Shown: positions 1 through 7,059 of the stretch, in pieces
Layout of the letters: every line of letters begins with the position of its first letter
Position numbering within the stretch: the first letter of the stretch is position 1
NCBI GenBank assembly: GCA_937983475.1
Contig: CALJZV010000347.1
Coordinates: 1-9,741 of the forward strand
DNA from: an uncultured Verrucomicrobiales bacterium
Lineage (GTDB): Bacteria; Verrucomicrobiota; Verrucomicrobiia; Limisphaerales; JACDHS01
Direction of reading: 5' to 3'
Length of the DNA stretch: 9,741 bases
Notes under the pieces: generated by a model
Told to the model about the DNA's origin: nothing
Seen by the model: the letters and a program-made list of their open reading frames with translations, nothing else
Databases searched by the model: none
Translations under genes and position numbers: made by a program

Positions 1-436
1 AACCGGGCGGTTTGATGAAGCCATTCAGACCACTGAGCAACTGCTAAAACGCCATCCTGCGAACAAGCTTGCCCTGCTGAATCTGGCCTCCATCCACATT
101 CAAATGGGCCAAAATGAAAAGGCCCTGGCCGCCCTCAACCGCCTGCTCCAACTGGAACCGGGCAATCCGCCTGCCCTGATGAACCGCGCAGCAGCCTATA
201 TCAACAGCGGCAGAATTTATGAAGCCCAACAGGATTACCAATCCTTGCTGGAACAAGTGCCCGAAAGACCCTACATGGCCTACATCGGCTTGGCCGAGGT
301 CGCCGAAAAAAGGAACGAAACAAAGGAAGCCATCAAATATTACAAGCTCTATCTGGAAACGGCTCCCAAGCAAACCGAGGAATATCTGAGAGTCTCAACC
401 CGCCTCGGGGAGTTACAAAACCGCACCCCGCCCTGA
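1..436 (+). CDS. TPR-repeat protein, C-terminal part (5' end outside window)
   Basis: The reading frame is open from the window edge (first full codon at position 2) to a TGA at 434-436, so only about the last 144 residues are seen. They form at least three consecutive helix-turn-helix units of about 34 residues. Each shows the TPR pattern of a small residue at position 8 and an A-x-x-x-Y/L-x-x-x-L/P ending, for example 'LLNLASIHIQMGQNEKAL', then 'PALMNRAAAYINSGRIYEA', then 'AYIGLAEVAEKRNETKEAI'. TPR domains are protein-interaction scaffolds. No catalytic domain or membrane segment is visible in this part. The gene ends 5 nt before a GT4 glycosyltransferase and is probably co-transcribed with it, which suggests a role in polysaccharide assembly or export, as for TPR proteins of exopolysaccharide loci. 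That role is inferred from context. The missing N-terminus could hold a signal peptide, more repeats or another domain. Confidence 0.8.
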   Translation, partial: TGRFDEAIQTTEQLLKRHPANKLALLNLASIHIQMGQNEKALAALNRLLQLEPGNPPALMNRAAAYINSGRIYEAQQDYQSLLEQVPERPYMAYIGLAEVAEKRNETKEAIKYYKLYLETAPKQTEEYLRVSTRLGELQNRTPP

Positions 437-441
437 CCTCC

Positions 442-1626
442 ATGAAGGTCATCCACGTCATCACCCGCCTTATCGTCGGTGGCGCCCAGGAGAACACTCT
501 TTCCACGGTTCTTGGGCTATCACGCAAATCGGGCGTCTCGGTCGAACTGATTTCCGGCCCCACGACCGGTCCCGAGGGATCCTTGGAGGCCGCAATCTCC
601 GGCCTGCCTGGCATGCTTTTTAACGTGCCGTCACTGGTCCGGCCCGTCAGCCCTCTGGACGACGCCAAGGCGCTTGGGCACCTCACGCGTCTATTTTCCC
701 AAAAGAAGCCCGACATTGTGCATACCCATAGCGGCAAGGCGGGAATCCTTGGACGTCTTGCCGCGCGCCGTGCCGGGGTGCCGGTGATAATACACACGAT
801 TCACGGGCCCTCGTTCGGAGAATTCCAAGGCAGCCTGGCCAATTTTGTTTTCCGGTCGGCGGAACGCTTCGCGGCCCGTTACACAACCCATTTCATCACG
901 GTCGCCGAGGCCATGACGCGCCAGTACCTCTCTGCGGGCATCGGCAGACCGGAACAATACACCCGGATTTTCAGCGGGTTCAATTTAGGCCCTTATTTGG
1001 CCGCGACCAACAGCATGAACCTTCGCGCCAAACTGGGAATTCGTCCCGACGATTTTGTGGTCGGGAAAATCGCCCGGCTGTTCGAGTTAAAAGGCCACGA
1101 TGACCTGTTCGCCGTCGCGCCCAGACTGGTGGAAAAGTGTCCCCGCATGAAATTTCTGCTCGTTGGGGACGGCCCTTGGCGGCAGCGTTTTGAATCCATG
1201 GCACGGGCGCTCGGTTTGGAAAACCATTTCATTTTCTCTGGATTGATTCCTCCTGAGAAAGTCCCGTCCCATGTCGGCATCATGGACGCCCTGGTGCATT
1301 TGTCAAGGCGCGAGGGTTTGCCGCGCGCGCTGCCACAAGCGCTTGCGGCGGGTCGTCCCGTGGTGTCCTTTGACTGCGATGGCGCCAGCGAAGTGTGTCT
1401 GGACAATGACACCGGATTTTTGCTCAAACCCGGCGATTTGGATGGCTTGGTCGACCGGTTGTTGAGGCTGGCAAACAACCCTGCGACACGAGAACGCCTC
1501 GGAGAAAACGGACGCAGCCTCGTCAGGTCACAGTTTTCCGAAGAAACGATGGTGTCGAGTATTCATAAGCTCTATGAAGAGTTGCTCGCCCGAAAGCAAA
1601 CACCGGGCGCGCCAACCAACCCATGA
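442..1626 (+). CDS. GT4-family glycosyltransferase (GT-B fold)
   Basis: This 394-residue protein has the layout of a retaining GT-B glycosyltransferase. The N-terminal Rossmann half has the 'GGAQ' donor-side loop at residues 13-16 ('ITRLIVGGAQENT') and the typical 'DIVHTHSGKAGILGR' at 91-105. The C-terminal half has 'KIARLFELKGHDDL' (209-222), 'FLLVGDGPWR' (238-247), and the nucleotide-sugar binding stretch 'REGLPRALPQALAAGRPVV' (290-308). In that stretch the first Glu of the EX7E motif is present (E291), but the second position is Gln (Q299). The enzyme would transfer a sugar from a nucleotide donor to a lipid-linked or growing glycan at the cytoplasmic face. Donor and acceptor cannot be read from the sequence. 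The start ATG lies 5 nt after the TPR gene with no Shine-Dalgarno sequence, which suggests translational coupling. The stop overlaps the next start (ATGA at 1623-1626). The assignment to GT4 is firm; the substrate is unknown. Confidence 0.9.
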   Translation: MKVIHVITRLIVGGAQENTLSTVLGLSRKSGVSVELISGPTTGPEGSLEAAISGLPGMLFNVPSLVRPVSPLDDAKALGHLTRLFSQKKPDIVHTHSGKAGILGRLAARRAGVPVIIHTIHGPSFGEFQGSLANFVFRSAERFAARYTTHFITVAEAMTRQYLSAGIGRPEQYTRIFSGFNLGPYLAATNSMNLRAKLGIRPDDFVVGKIARLFELKGHDDLFAVAPRLVEKCPRMKFLLVGDGPWRQRFESMARALGLENHFIFSGLIPPEKVPSHVGIMDALVHLSRREGLPRALPQALAAGRPVVSFDCDGASEVCLDNDTGFLLKPGDLDGLVDRLLRLANNPATRERLGENGRSLVRSQFSEETMVSSIHKLYEELLARKQTPGAPTNP

Positions 1627-2597
1627 CTTTTCCTTTTGACGTGTATTTGTTGGCACTGATGGCAGCAGCCCTCTGCTGCGCAGCCAGTCTGCCGGTTTGG
1701 CGCAAGGCTTGCCTGCGACTGGGCCTGGTCGATGATCCGGGCCACAGGAAAATTCACCAACAAATCATGCCCCTTGCAGGAGGCTTGGCCGTCTTCACCG
1801 GGGTGGCGCTTCCGCTGGTTGCGGGTGCTGTTTACATGTTACTGGAACATCCCGGAGCGCAATCCGCGGAACTCCTCCGGCATGGATTCAGCCGCCGCGG
1901 AATTCAGTTGTCGGGAATTGTGTTTGGTGCGTTCGGCATGCTGCTTCTGGGAATGGCTGACGACAAATGGGAATTATCGGCGGCAACCAAATTCACCGGC
2001 CAGCTTTTAATCGCCCTGATTGTCGCCGCAGCGGGTGTTCGCATCACCCTCTTTGTGCCCAGCCTGGCGTTCAGCTATGCAATCACCGTCTTGTGGATTC
2101 TCGCCATCATCAATGCGTTCAATTTCATGGACAACATGAACGGACTTTGCGCGGGTGTCGGGGCGATTGCCACAATTTGGTTTGGGATGCTGGCCGCCAT
2201 CAAGGGCCAATATCTGGTGACGCTGTTCGCGTGCTTGACTGCCGGGGCGTTGTGCGGGTTCCTGCCTTTTAATTTCCCAAAAGCATCGGCCTTCCTGGGA
2301 GACGCCGGAAGCCATCTCACGGGCTACCTCCTGGGCGTGCTGGCCATCCTGCCGCATTTTCACACATCAACGGATCCTCAAATCTGGCCGGTGTTCAGCC
2401 CCTTGCTGGTGCTGGCAGTGCCGCTGGCCGATTTGGCGTGGGTTGTCGTGCTGAGAACCGCAAGGGGAAAACCTTTTTATATCGGTGACACGAATCACTT
2501 TTCCCATCAATTGGTGCGCCGCGGAATGAGTCAGCGGCGGGCGGTCCTTGTCATTTGGCTGGTGTCTGCGCTGACAGGGGCGCTTGCGCTTCTTTAA
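1623..2597 (+). CDS. WecA/TagO/MraY-family polyprenyl-phosphate sugar-1-phosphate transferase
   Basis: This is a 324-residue, strongly hydrophobic polytopic membrane protein of the family that moves a sugar-1-phosphate from a UDP-sugar to undecaprenyl phosphate, the first step of lipid-linked glycan synthesis. The family signatures appear in order: 'VDDPGHRKIH' (36-45), the Mg-binding 'DD' at 113-114 ('GMADDKWELS'), 'NAFNFMDNMNGL' (164-175; catalytic-loop Asn167 and Asp170), 'FLGDAGS' (224-230) and the cytoplasmic 'GDTNHFSHQLVRRG' (288-301), which carries the H-x-x-H substrate loop. It is shorter than E. coli WecA, mainly at the C-terminus. The last membrane segment ends almost at the stop. 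It resembles WecA/TagO more than MraY because of the VDDP..RKIH start and the NH..H loop. The usual donor in that group is UDP-GlcNAc, but this is not shown here. It shares ATGA with the upstream GT4 gene, so the two are translationally coupled. Its 3' end overlaps the convergent ClC gene by 47 nt. Confidence 0.88.
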   Translation: MTFPFDVYLLALMAAALCCAASLPVWRKACLRLGLVDDPGHRKIHQQIMPLAGGLAVFTGVALPLVAGAVYMLLEHPGAQSAELLRHGFSRRGIQLSGIVFGAFGMLLLGMADDKWELSAATKFTGQLLIALIVAAAGVRITLFVPSLAFSYAITVLWILAIINAFNFMDNMNGLCAGVGAIATIWFGMLAAIKGQYLVTLFACLTAGALCGFLPFNFPKASAFLGDAGSHLTGYLLGVLAILPHFHTSTDPQIWPVFSPLLVLAVPLADLAWVVVLRTARGKPFYIGDTNHFSHQLVRRGMSQRRAVLVIWLVSALTGALALL

Positions 2598-4431
2598 CCG
2601 CATGGGGTTCGGGCGATCCCAACGAGGCGCTGCTGACAGCGATGGCCTCGGAAAGAATTCCCAATGCCTCGGCGCGAACCACCGAGCCCACTATGCGCCG
2701 CTCCGTGAAGGTGTTGACGACTGGAATGTTTCGCTGCTCGCTGGCCAGCAAAATGGGCAGCGCTTCGAGCAGCCGCTGGTTGGGTGTCAAACTGGGCGGA
2801 GGCGGCCGCATCACATCGTAAGCAATGACCGCGCCCAACTCGCTGCCAGCGTGTAAATGCTCCTTCAAATCCTGCAAGGCCACCACACCGGTCAGGCGAT
2901 GTTGATCATCGACCACAGGAAGAAAATTGTTCGGACTGGTTAGAAAGCGGCTTCCGATTTCCTGAAGTGTCGCGTTTTCCTTTAACGGCGGGACTGGCGC
3001 CCGCATCAAGTCACCGACGGTTTGCTCAATCGACTGGCCGGTGGCGGGGGTATCCCTGTCGGCCGCAAGCCCCTTGAGTCGCAACGGCTCTGTATAGATG
3101 GATTCGGGATGCAATCGACGCGCCACAAGGGTTGACACCACGCTGGCGAGCATCAGGGCAGGCATCAGCGAGTAGTTCAACGAAATTTCAAAGGCCATGA
3201 TCATCGCCAGCAATGGGGATCGGGTCGTTGCGGCCAGAATACTGCCCATGGCCACCAAGGCAAAGGTTCCTGACGGCAAATCTGGCACATATCCGAATTC
3301 ATGCAGCACCAAATTGAATATGGCCCCCATGGCCGCCCCTATGAATAGCGTCGGCGTAAAGACGCCGCCAACCGCGCCGGAACCGACCGTGAACAGCGTT
3401 GCCAGCAGTTTTGCCAGAAATACCCCCGCCAACAGTTCCAGGCCAAACTGACTGCTGAGTATCCGATTCGTCACCGAGTAGCCGTTGCCCCAAACCTGCG
3501 GAAACTGGATTGCAATCAAGCCGACCAGCAGGCCACCCAACATCAGGCGAACATAGATGGGCATGTTCAATCCGGAGAAAAACTCCTCCATTCGCCGAAT
3601 CATCTTCAAAAAAATTGCCCCCATCGCGCCGCAGCCGGCTCCCAACAAAATGAACCAGGGCAGTTCCAACGGACTTGAAAATTCCAGCGGAGGGATTCGC
3701 AACCACGGATCAATCCCAAAAAAGGTCCTGGAAACCATTGCGGCCACGACTGATGCGAACACCAACGGGGCAAACAAATTCATGGAAAAGTTGCCCAGCA
3801 CTATTTGCGCTGCGAACACCGCCCCGGCCACCGGCGCATTATAAGCCGCAGCCAAACCCGAGGCCGCCCCGCAGGCCACAAGCAATCGAAGACGGTACGG
3901 CTGCCATTTGGCCAACTGTCCCCACTTCGAGGCCAGCATCGCCGTGAGCTGCGTGATGGCGCCCTCGCGTCCAATCGACGCCCCCGTGCCGATGCTCATC
4001 AGGGAAGATGTCCCGTTGACCAAGGCTGACCGAAACGGCAGACGCCCATCCCCCGCAACCACCACTTCAAGGAAGCTGGGGGAGCGTTTTCTACCAAAAA
4101 ACCGCAGTCCCCAGTGCAGCACCAATCCCGCGGCCAAGCCGCCGAAAGTCGGGATCAGCAGGCGCTGCCACCAATGCTCCAGTTGCTCTCCCATCTCCGA
4201 CACCTCGCCTGTCCTGCCAAAAACGATCTTCTGTACATAGTCAATACACAGATAGAAAAGCATGTTGACCAAGCCGCCGATGACTCCCACGACGCCGGCC
4301 AGAATCAAATGAAGCGCCTCCTCGCTGAGCGAAAATTTGCCTCGAATGGCCAGCGCCTTCTCCCAGTGCCGGCGCAAAACAGACTGTATCCTTGACCACT
4401 TTGCCCCGCCGTGTTTCGGGTCCTCCTGCAT
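2551..4431 (-). CDS. ClC-family chloride channel/transporter with C-terminal CBS pair
   Basis: This 626-residue protein has a voltage-gated chloride channel (ClC) membrane domain at about 40-450 and two CBS domains at about 472-530 and 540-600. The gating-glutamate motif is clear, 'GREGA' at 164-168 (E166), as are 'GGVFTP' (355-360) and the pore-lining Tyr (Y446 in 'SIYTEPL'). Two family positions differ. The classical GSGIPE selectivity loop is degenerate ('KRSPSFLE', 115-122). The intracellular proton-glutamate region, 'FIIEEM' in E. coli ClcA, reads 'FAAQIV' (206-211), so the internal Glu aligns with Ile210. The CBS pair suggests control by adenine nucleotides or ionic strength. A TGGAAG Shine-Dalgarno (GGAAG at 4441-4445) lies 9 nt before the ATG, just past the mscS-like stop. 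The gene is therefore the second of a two-gene operon (21-nt gap). Whether it is a channel or a Cl-/H+ exchanger cannot be decided from the sequence. Confidence 0.93.
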   Translation of the reverse strand: MQEDPKHGGAKWSRIQSVLRRHWEKALAIRGKFSLSEEALHLILAGVVGVIGGLVNMLFYLCIDYVQKIVFGRTGEVSEMGEQLEHWWQRLLIPTFGGLAAGLVLHWGLRFFGRKRSPSFLEVVVAGDGRLPFRSALVNGTSSLMSIGTGASIGREGAITQLTAMLASKWGQLAKWQPYRLRLLVACGAASGLAAAYNAPVAGAVFAAQIVLGNFSMNLFAPLVFASVVAAMVSRTFFGIDPWLRIPPLEFSSPLELPWFILLGAGCGAMGAIFLKMIRRMEEFFSGLNMPIYVRLMLGGLLVGLIAIQFPQVWGNGYSVTNRILSSQFGLELLAGVFLAKLLATLFTVGSGAVGGVFTPTLFIGAAMGAIFNLVLHEFGYVPDLPSGTFALVAMGSILAATTRSPLLAMIMAFEISLNYSLMPALMLASVVSTLVARRLHPESIYTEPLRLKGLAADRDTPATGQSIEQTVGDLMRAPVPPLKENATLQEIGSRFLTSPNNFLPVVDDQHRLTGVVALQDLKEHLHAGSELGAVIAYDVMRPPPPSLTPNQRLLEALPILLASEQRNIPVVNTFTERRIVGSVVRAEALGILSEAIAVSSASLGSPEPHAVKEAQAPLSAQTPAK

Positions 4432-4452
4432 TCGTTTTTACTTCCATCCTGG

Positions 4453-5325
4453 CTACGTTGCCGCCTTTTCAGATGCCGGCAATCCCGACCGCACATGGAT
4501 GTCTCTTTGAGGGAAAGGTATTTCAATGCTGTTATCGCGGAGCTTTTTCTCTATGGCGAAATAAAGCTCGCTGCGGAACCGCCGGGGAGAAAAGGTCATT
4601 TCCGAAGTCCAGATTGACAATTCAAAGTTCATGGAACTATCCCCGAACCCAATAAAAAACAGATCCGGACCCGGCTCCTTCATTGCCTTGGGATGCTCGG
4701 CAGCCACCTCAAGCATCAATCGTTTTAACTTTTCCAAGTCCGTTCCATAGGCCACTCCAAATGGAATCCGAAACCGCACTTTGGGATCGCCATGGCTCCA
4801 ATTGGTTACCGTGTCGGTGACGAAATTGGCGTTGGGAACGATAATGGCAATGTTGTCATTGGTGATGACGGTGGTGCTTCGCAGGCTGATCTTTTTCACC
4901 TGCCCCGCCACGCCGCCAACTTCAATGCGATCTCCAAGTGAAATCGGCCGTTCGGTCAAAATAATCAGGCCGCTGATGAAATTGCTGATAATATTCTGGA
5001 GGCCAAAGCCAATGCCCACGCCCAAGGCGCCCGCCAGAATGGTGAAGGAACTCATGTCCACATGGGCGATTTGCAGCGAAATATAAACGCCGAAAATGAC
5101 AAACGCGTAGCCAAAGATGCGGCTAATGGCGAATTGCGAAGCCGGCTCCAGATTGGTCTTGCGTAGCAGTTTCCGGACAATGTAACGGCGCAGAAACCGC
5201 TCCACCAACACCACCAGGATCAACAGAAAAACCAGAGTGATCAGGTCAATCAACCGAAAGTTATGCAGCAATTTTGTCTGAAGGATCCCGTCGAGCTTTT
5301 CGAGAAATTTAAATGTGAATTCCAT
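4453..5325 (-). CDS. MscS-type small-conductance mechanosensitive ion channel
   Basis: This 290-residue protein is close in length to E. coli MscS (286). Three membrane segments are visible at about 27-43, 67-86 and 93-123. The third is the Gly/Ala-rich pore helix with the characteristic 'GVGIGFGLQNIISNF' (102-116). The beta domain follows, with 'ERPISLGDRIEVGGVAGQV' (125-143) and the 'IVPNANF' loop (162-168). The alpha/beta vestibule ends in the family hallmark 'IPFPQRDIHV' (269-278). MscS channels open under membrane tension and release solutes during hypo-osmotic shock. A TGGAAG ribosome binding site (GGAAG at 5335-5339) sits 9 nt before the ATG and supports this start. It is the first gene of a minus-strand pair with the ClC gene, which suggests coordinated handling of ion flux and turgor. 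It is divergent from argB across a 220-nt gap. Confidence 0.94.
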   Translation of the reverse strand: MEFTFKFLEKLDGILQTKLLHNFRLIDLITLVFLLILVVLVERFLRRYIVRKLLRKTNLEPASQFAISRIFGYAFVIFGVYISLQIAHVDMSSFTILAGALGVGIGFGLQNIISNFISGLIILTERPISLGDRIEVGGVAGQVKKISLRSTTVITNDNIAIIVPNANFVTDTVTNWSHGDPKVRFRIPFGVAYGTDLEKLKRLMLEVAAEHPKAMKEPGPDLFFIGFGDSSMNFELSIWTSEMTFSPRRFRSELYFAIEKKLRDNSIEIPFPQRDIHVRSGLPASEKAAT

Positions 5326-5545
5326 GCGTTGCTGCTTCCACTTTAAGTGCCGTCAACAAAATCTTCAATCCCCCGCTTCCGCTATTGCCGTTCACGCTGC
5401 ACGCGGCCCGACTTCTCGCTTCGATCAATGGAAAGGAAAGGCTGGATTTGTCGGCGCAGGTCTGAAATACAGAACGCCCTGCGGCAATCCTGATGGCTTT
5501 GCCACAGTTTCAGTAAATTAAGAGAACAGACAGCCAAACGACCCG
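5326..5545. promoter_or_regulatory. Divergent intergenic region between mscS-like gene and argB
   Basis: This 220-nt gap should hold the promoters for both the minus-strand mscS/ClC pair and the plus-strand arginine cluster, because both start here and nothing else is encoded. A perfect 11-nt palindrome (CACTT-T-AAGTG, 5339-5349) lies directly upstream of the mscS ribosome binding site and could be a protein-binding site. A weak hairpin (GGCAA 5483-5487 with TTGCC 5499-5503, 11-nt loop) lies about 40 nt before argB. I see no convincing -35/-10 pair, no ARG-box-like sequence, and no well-placed Shine-Dalgarno before argB. The regulatory role is inferred from gene orientation alone. Confidence 0.4.
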
Positions 5546-6427
5546 ATGCAAGATCTCATTTCCAAGGCCGCAACGCTGCTCGAAGCGCTGCCTTACATTC
5601 AGAAATTCAGCGGACAAACCTTTGTCGTTAAATACGGAGGCAGCTTCATGGATTCCCCTGACCCCGCCGTCCGCAACGGTGTTGCCCGCGACATTGTCTT
5701 TCTGGAAGCAGTTGAAATCAATCCAGTGGTCGTTCATGGAGGCGGCAAAGCCATCACACGCGCCATGGATGCCGCCGGGCTCAAGGCCAATTTCGTTCAG
5801 GGCATGCGGGTGACCGACGAGGCAACGGTGAACGTCGTGGACCAGGTGCTTTCCCGCGAGATCAACCCCGAAATCGTGTCCACCATCAAATCTTTGGGAG
5901 GCGCGGCCAAAGGCTTCGCCGGCACCGATATTTTCACTTGCCGCAAACTGTGGCTCGACGACAAGGACACTCCAGGATCGAAGATTGACATCGGATTCGT
6001 GGGCGAAGTCGTTTCCGTCAACACCGCTCCGCTCATTGAATGCATTCTACAGGGCATCACCCCGGTCATCAGCCCGACGGCGCGTGGCGAGAATGGGCGC
6101 GTGTATAATTGCAATGCGGATGTGGCCGCCGCGCAGGCCGCCATCGCCCTCAAGGCGTGCCGCCTTGTGTTCATGAGCGACGTGCCCGGATTGATGCGAA
6201 ACCCAAAGAACCCTTCCACCGTGATTTCACATCTTCAGACCAGCGAGGTGGAGGGATTGAAAAAAGCCGGAATCGTGGACAAGGGAATGATCCCCAAAGT
6301 GGACAGCGCGGTTTCAGCCATTCAGTCGGGCGTCGAAAAAGTCTCCTTTGTTGATGGACGCGTGCCTCATGCGGTTCTACTTGAAATCTTCACCGACGCG
6401 GGTGTCGGGACAGAAGTGGTGTTGTAG
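5546..6427 (+). CDS. argB: Acetylglutamate kinase
   Basis: This 293-residue enzyme phosphorylates N-acetyl-L-glutamate with ATP, the second step of arginine biosynthesis, in the cytoplasm. The amino-acid-kinase motifs are all present: 'VVKYGGSFM' (27-35; Lys29 and the glycine loop), 'VVHGGGKAI' (62-70), 'FVQGMRVTD' (83-91; the acetylglutamate-binding Arg), 'NCNADVAAAQAA' (188-199), 'SDVPGLM' (211-217), 'GMIPKVDSA' (247-255) and the C-terminal 'HAVLLEIFTDAGVGTEV' (275-291). The ordinary 'VHGGGP' reads 'VHGGGK' here. The N-terminal helix before the kinase core ('LISKAATLLEALPYIQKF', 4-21) is the type found in hexameric, arginine-inhibited enzymes, so feedback inhibition by arginine is likely (inference). 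It heads the local cluster argB - NTase-like gene - argD - argF. There is no strong Shine-Dalgarno: AGAGAA at 5521-5526 is too far upstream. Confidence 0.97.
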   Translation: MQDLISKAATLLEALPYIQKFSGQTFVVKYGGSFMDSPDPAVRNGVARDIVFLEAVEINPVVVHGGGKAITRAMDAAGLKANFVQGMRVTDEATVNVVDQVLSREINPEIVSTIKSLGGAAKGFAGTDIFTCRKLWLDDKDTPGSKIDIGFVGEVVSVNTAPLIECILQGITPVISPTARGENGRVYNCNADVAAAQAAIALKACRLVFMSDVPGLMRNPKNPSTVISHLQTSEVEGLKKAGIVDKGMIPKVDSAVSAIQSGVEKVSFVDGRVPHAVLLEIFTDAGVGTEVVL

Positions 6428-6465
6428 CCGGTTTCCCAAACCAGTTGTAAGAAGCGCGGAGAAAT

Positions 6466-6471
6466 GAGAGG
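6466..6471 (+). promoter_or_regulatory. Ribosome binding site deciding a GTG start
   Basis: GAGAGG is followed by 9 nt and then GTG at 6481. This supports GTG as the true start of the small nucleotidyltransferase-like gene. The nearby ATG at 6464-6466 is in another frame and stops after six codons. The 9-nt spacing equals that of the GGAAG sites before the mscS-like and ClC genes in this window. Confidence 0.6.
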
Positions 6472-6480
6472 CTTACAGCC

Positions 6481-7059
6481 GTGAAGGATTCGTCCGCCTA
6501 CATCCTGCGCGAGAACACCAACACGTCCGGCCTGGAGGAAACCGCCCGGACAGTGGCGGCGATTCTGGCTCATTTTGACATCCCGCATTTGATTGCGGGC
6601 GGCCTTGCGGTGCAGGAGCACGGCTATGCGCGGGTCACGTTGGATGTGGATGTGGTGGTGCCGGATATCCTTGAAGCCTTGGAATATCTCACCTCCGATT
6701 TGAGCGGGCCAATCGCTCGTGTCCCCGGCGTCGAGGACCGTGTCAGGGACCGCCGCAACGGCGTGTTCATTGACCTGTTGCCCGCCGGCCGTGTGCTCAA
6801 GCGCGGGTGCAATGTTCCATTTCCGCAGCCGACCGCTGTGAGCGAAACGCCGAAGGTTATCGGGTTGGAAGAGCTAATTTCCCTGAAACTCGACAGTTGG
6901 CAGGGTAGTCCCCTTCGTCGCCACAAAGACAAAACTGACGTGATCGAATTGATCAAAAACCGGCGCCTTCCTCGCGACTTGGCGGTTGCGGAACCGGTCC
7001 GCCAGCATTACATCGAAACATGGGACGCTCTCAAAGCCGAGGAGAGCCGGCCTGAATAA
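6481..7059 (+). CDS. Nucleotidyltransferase-fold protein of unknown role, inside the arginine cluster
   Basis: This 192-residue soluble protein starts with GTG. It shows the core pattern of the polymerase-beta-like nucleotidyltransferase superfamily, in the style of the AbiEii/MNT-like and related DUF families. The pattern is 'LIAGGLAVQEHGYARVTLDVDVVV' split as GG at 40-41, HG at 47-48 and the metal-binding D-x-D at Asp55/Asp57. A third carboxylate, Asp98, lies on the following strand ('VFIDLLP', 96-101). A C-terminal helical segment follows, 'LISLKLDSW' (132-140) then 'RHKDKTDVIELI' (147-158), typical of such proteins. All three catalytic acids are kept, so it may be active, but its substrate is unknown. 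It sits 53 nt after argB and 96 nt before argD, on the same strand. No antitoxin-like partner is next to it, so a toxin-antitoxin role is not supported. It may be a stray insertion in the arginine operon or an RNA/protein-modifying enzyme. The fold call is fairly secure; the function is not assigned. Confidence 0.75.
   Translation: MKDSSAYILRENTNTSGLEETARTVAAILAHFDIPHLIAGGLAVQEHGYARVTLDVDVVVPDILEALEYLTSDLSGPIARVPGVEDRVRDRRNGVFIDLLPAGRVLKRGCNVPFPQPTAVSETPKVIGLEELISLKLDSWQGSPLRRHKDKTDVIELIKNRRLPRDLAVAEPVRQHYIETWDALKAEESRPE

Noticed and set aside
2555..4395. Several plus-strand open frames lying across the ClC gene
   Set aside because: They show no recognisable domains, have low-complexity Arg/Pro-rich composition and are fully covered by a well-supported minus-strand gene; they are shadow frames.
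5340..5368. Possible minus-strand promoter for the mscS-like gene (TTGAAG, 17-nt spacer, TAAAGT)
   Set aside because: Each hexamer matches the consensus at only 4 of 6 positions, and a start 6-7 nt downstream would remove the GGAAG ribosome binding site from the transcript.
6430..6442. Short hairpin GGTTT-CCC-AAACC just after the argB stop as a terminator
   Set aside because: The stem is only 5 bp, with a 3-nt loop and no T tract after it, and the next gene follows closely on the same strand.
6481..7059. AbiE-type toxin-antitoxin or abortive-infection module
   Set aside because: Only the nucleotidyltransferase-like protein is present. No antitoxin gene of any size fits in the flanking 53- and 96-nt gaps.
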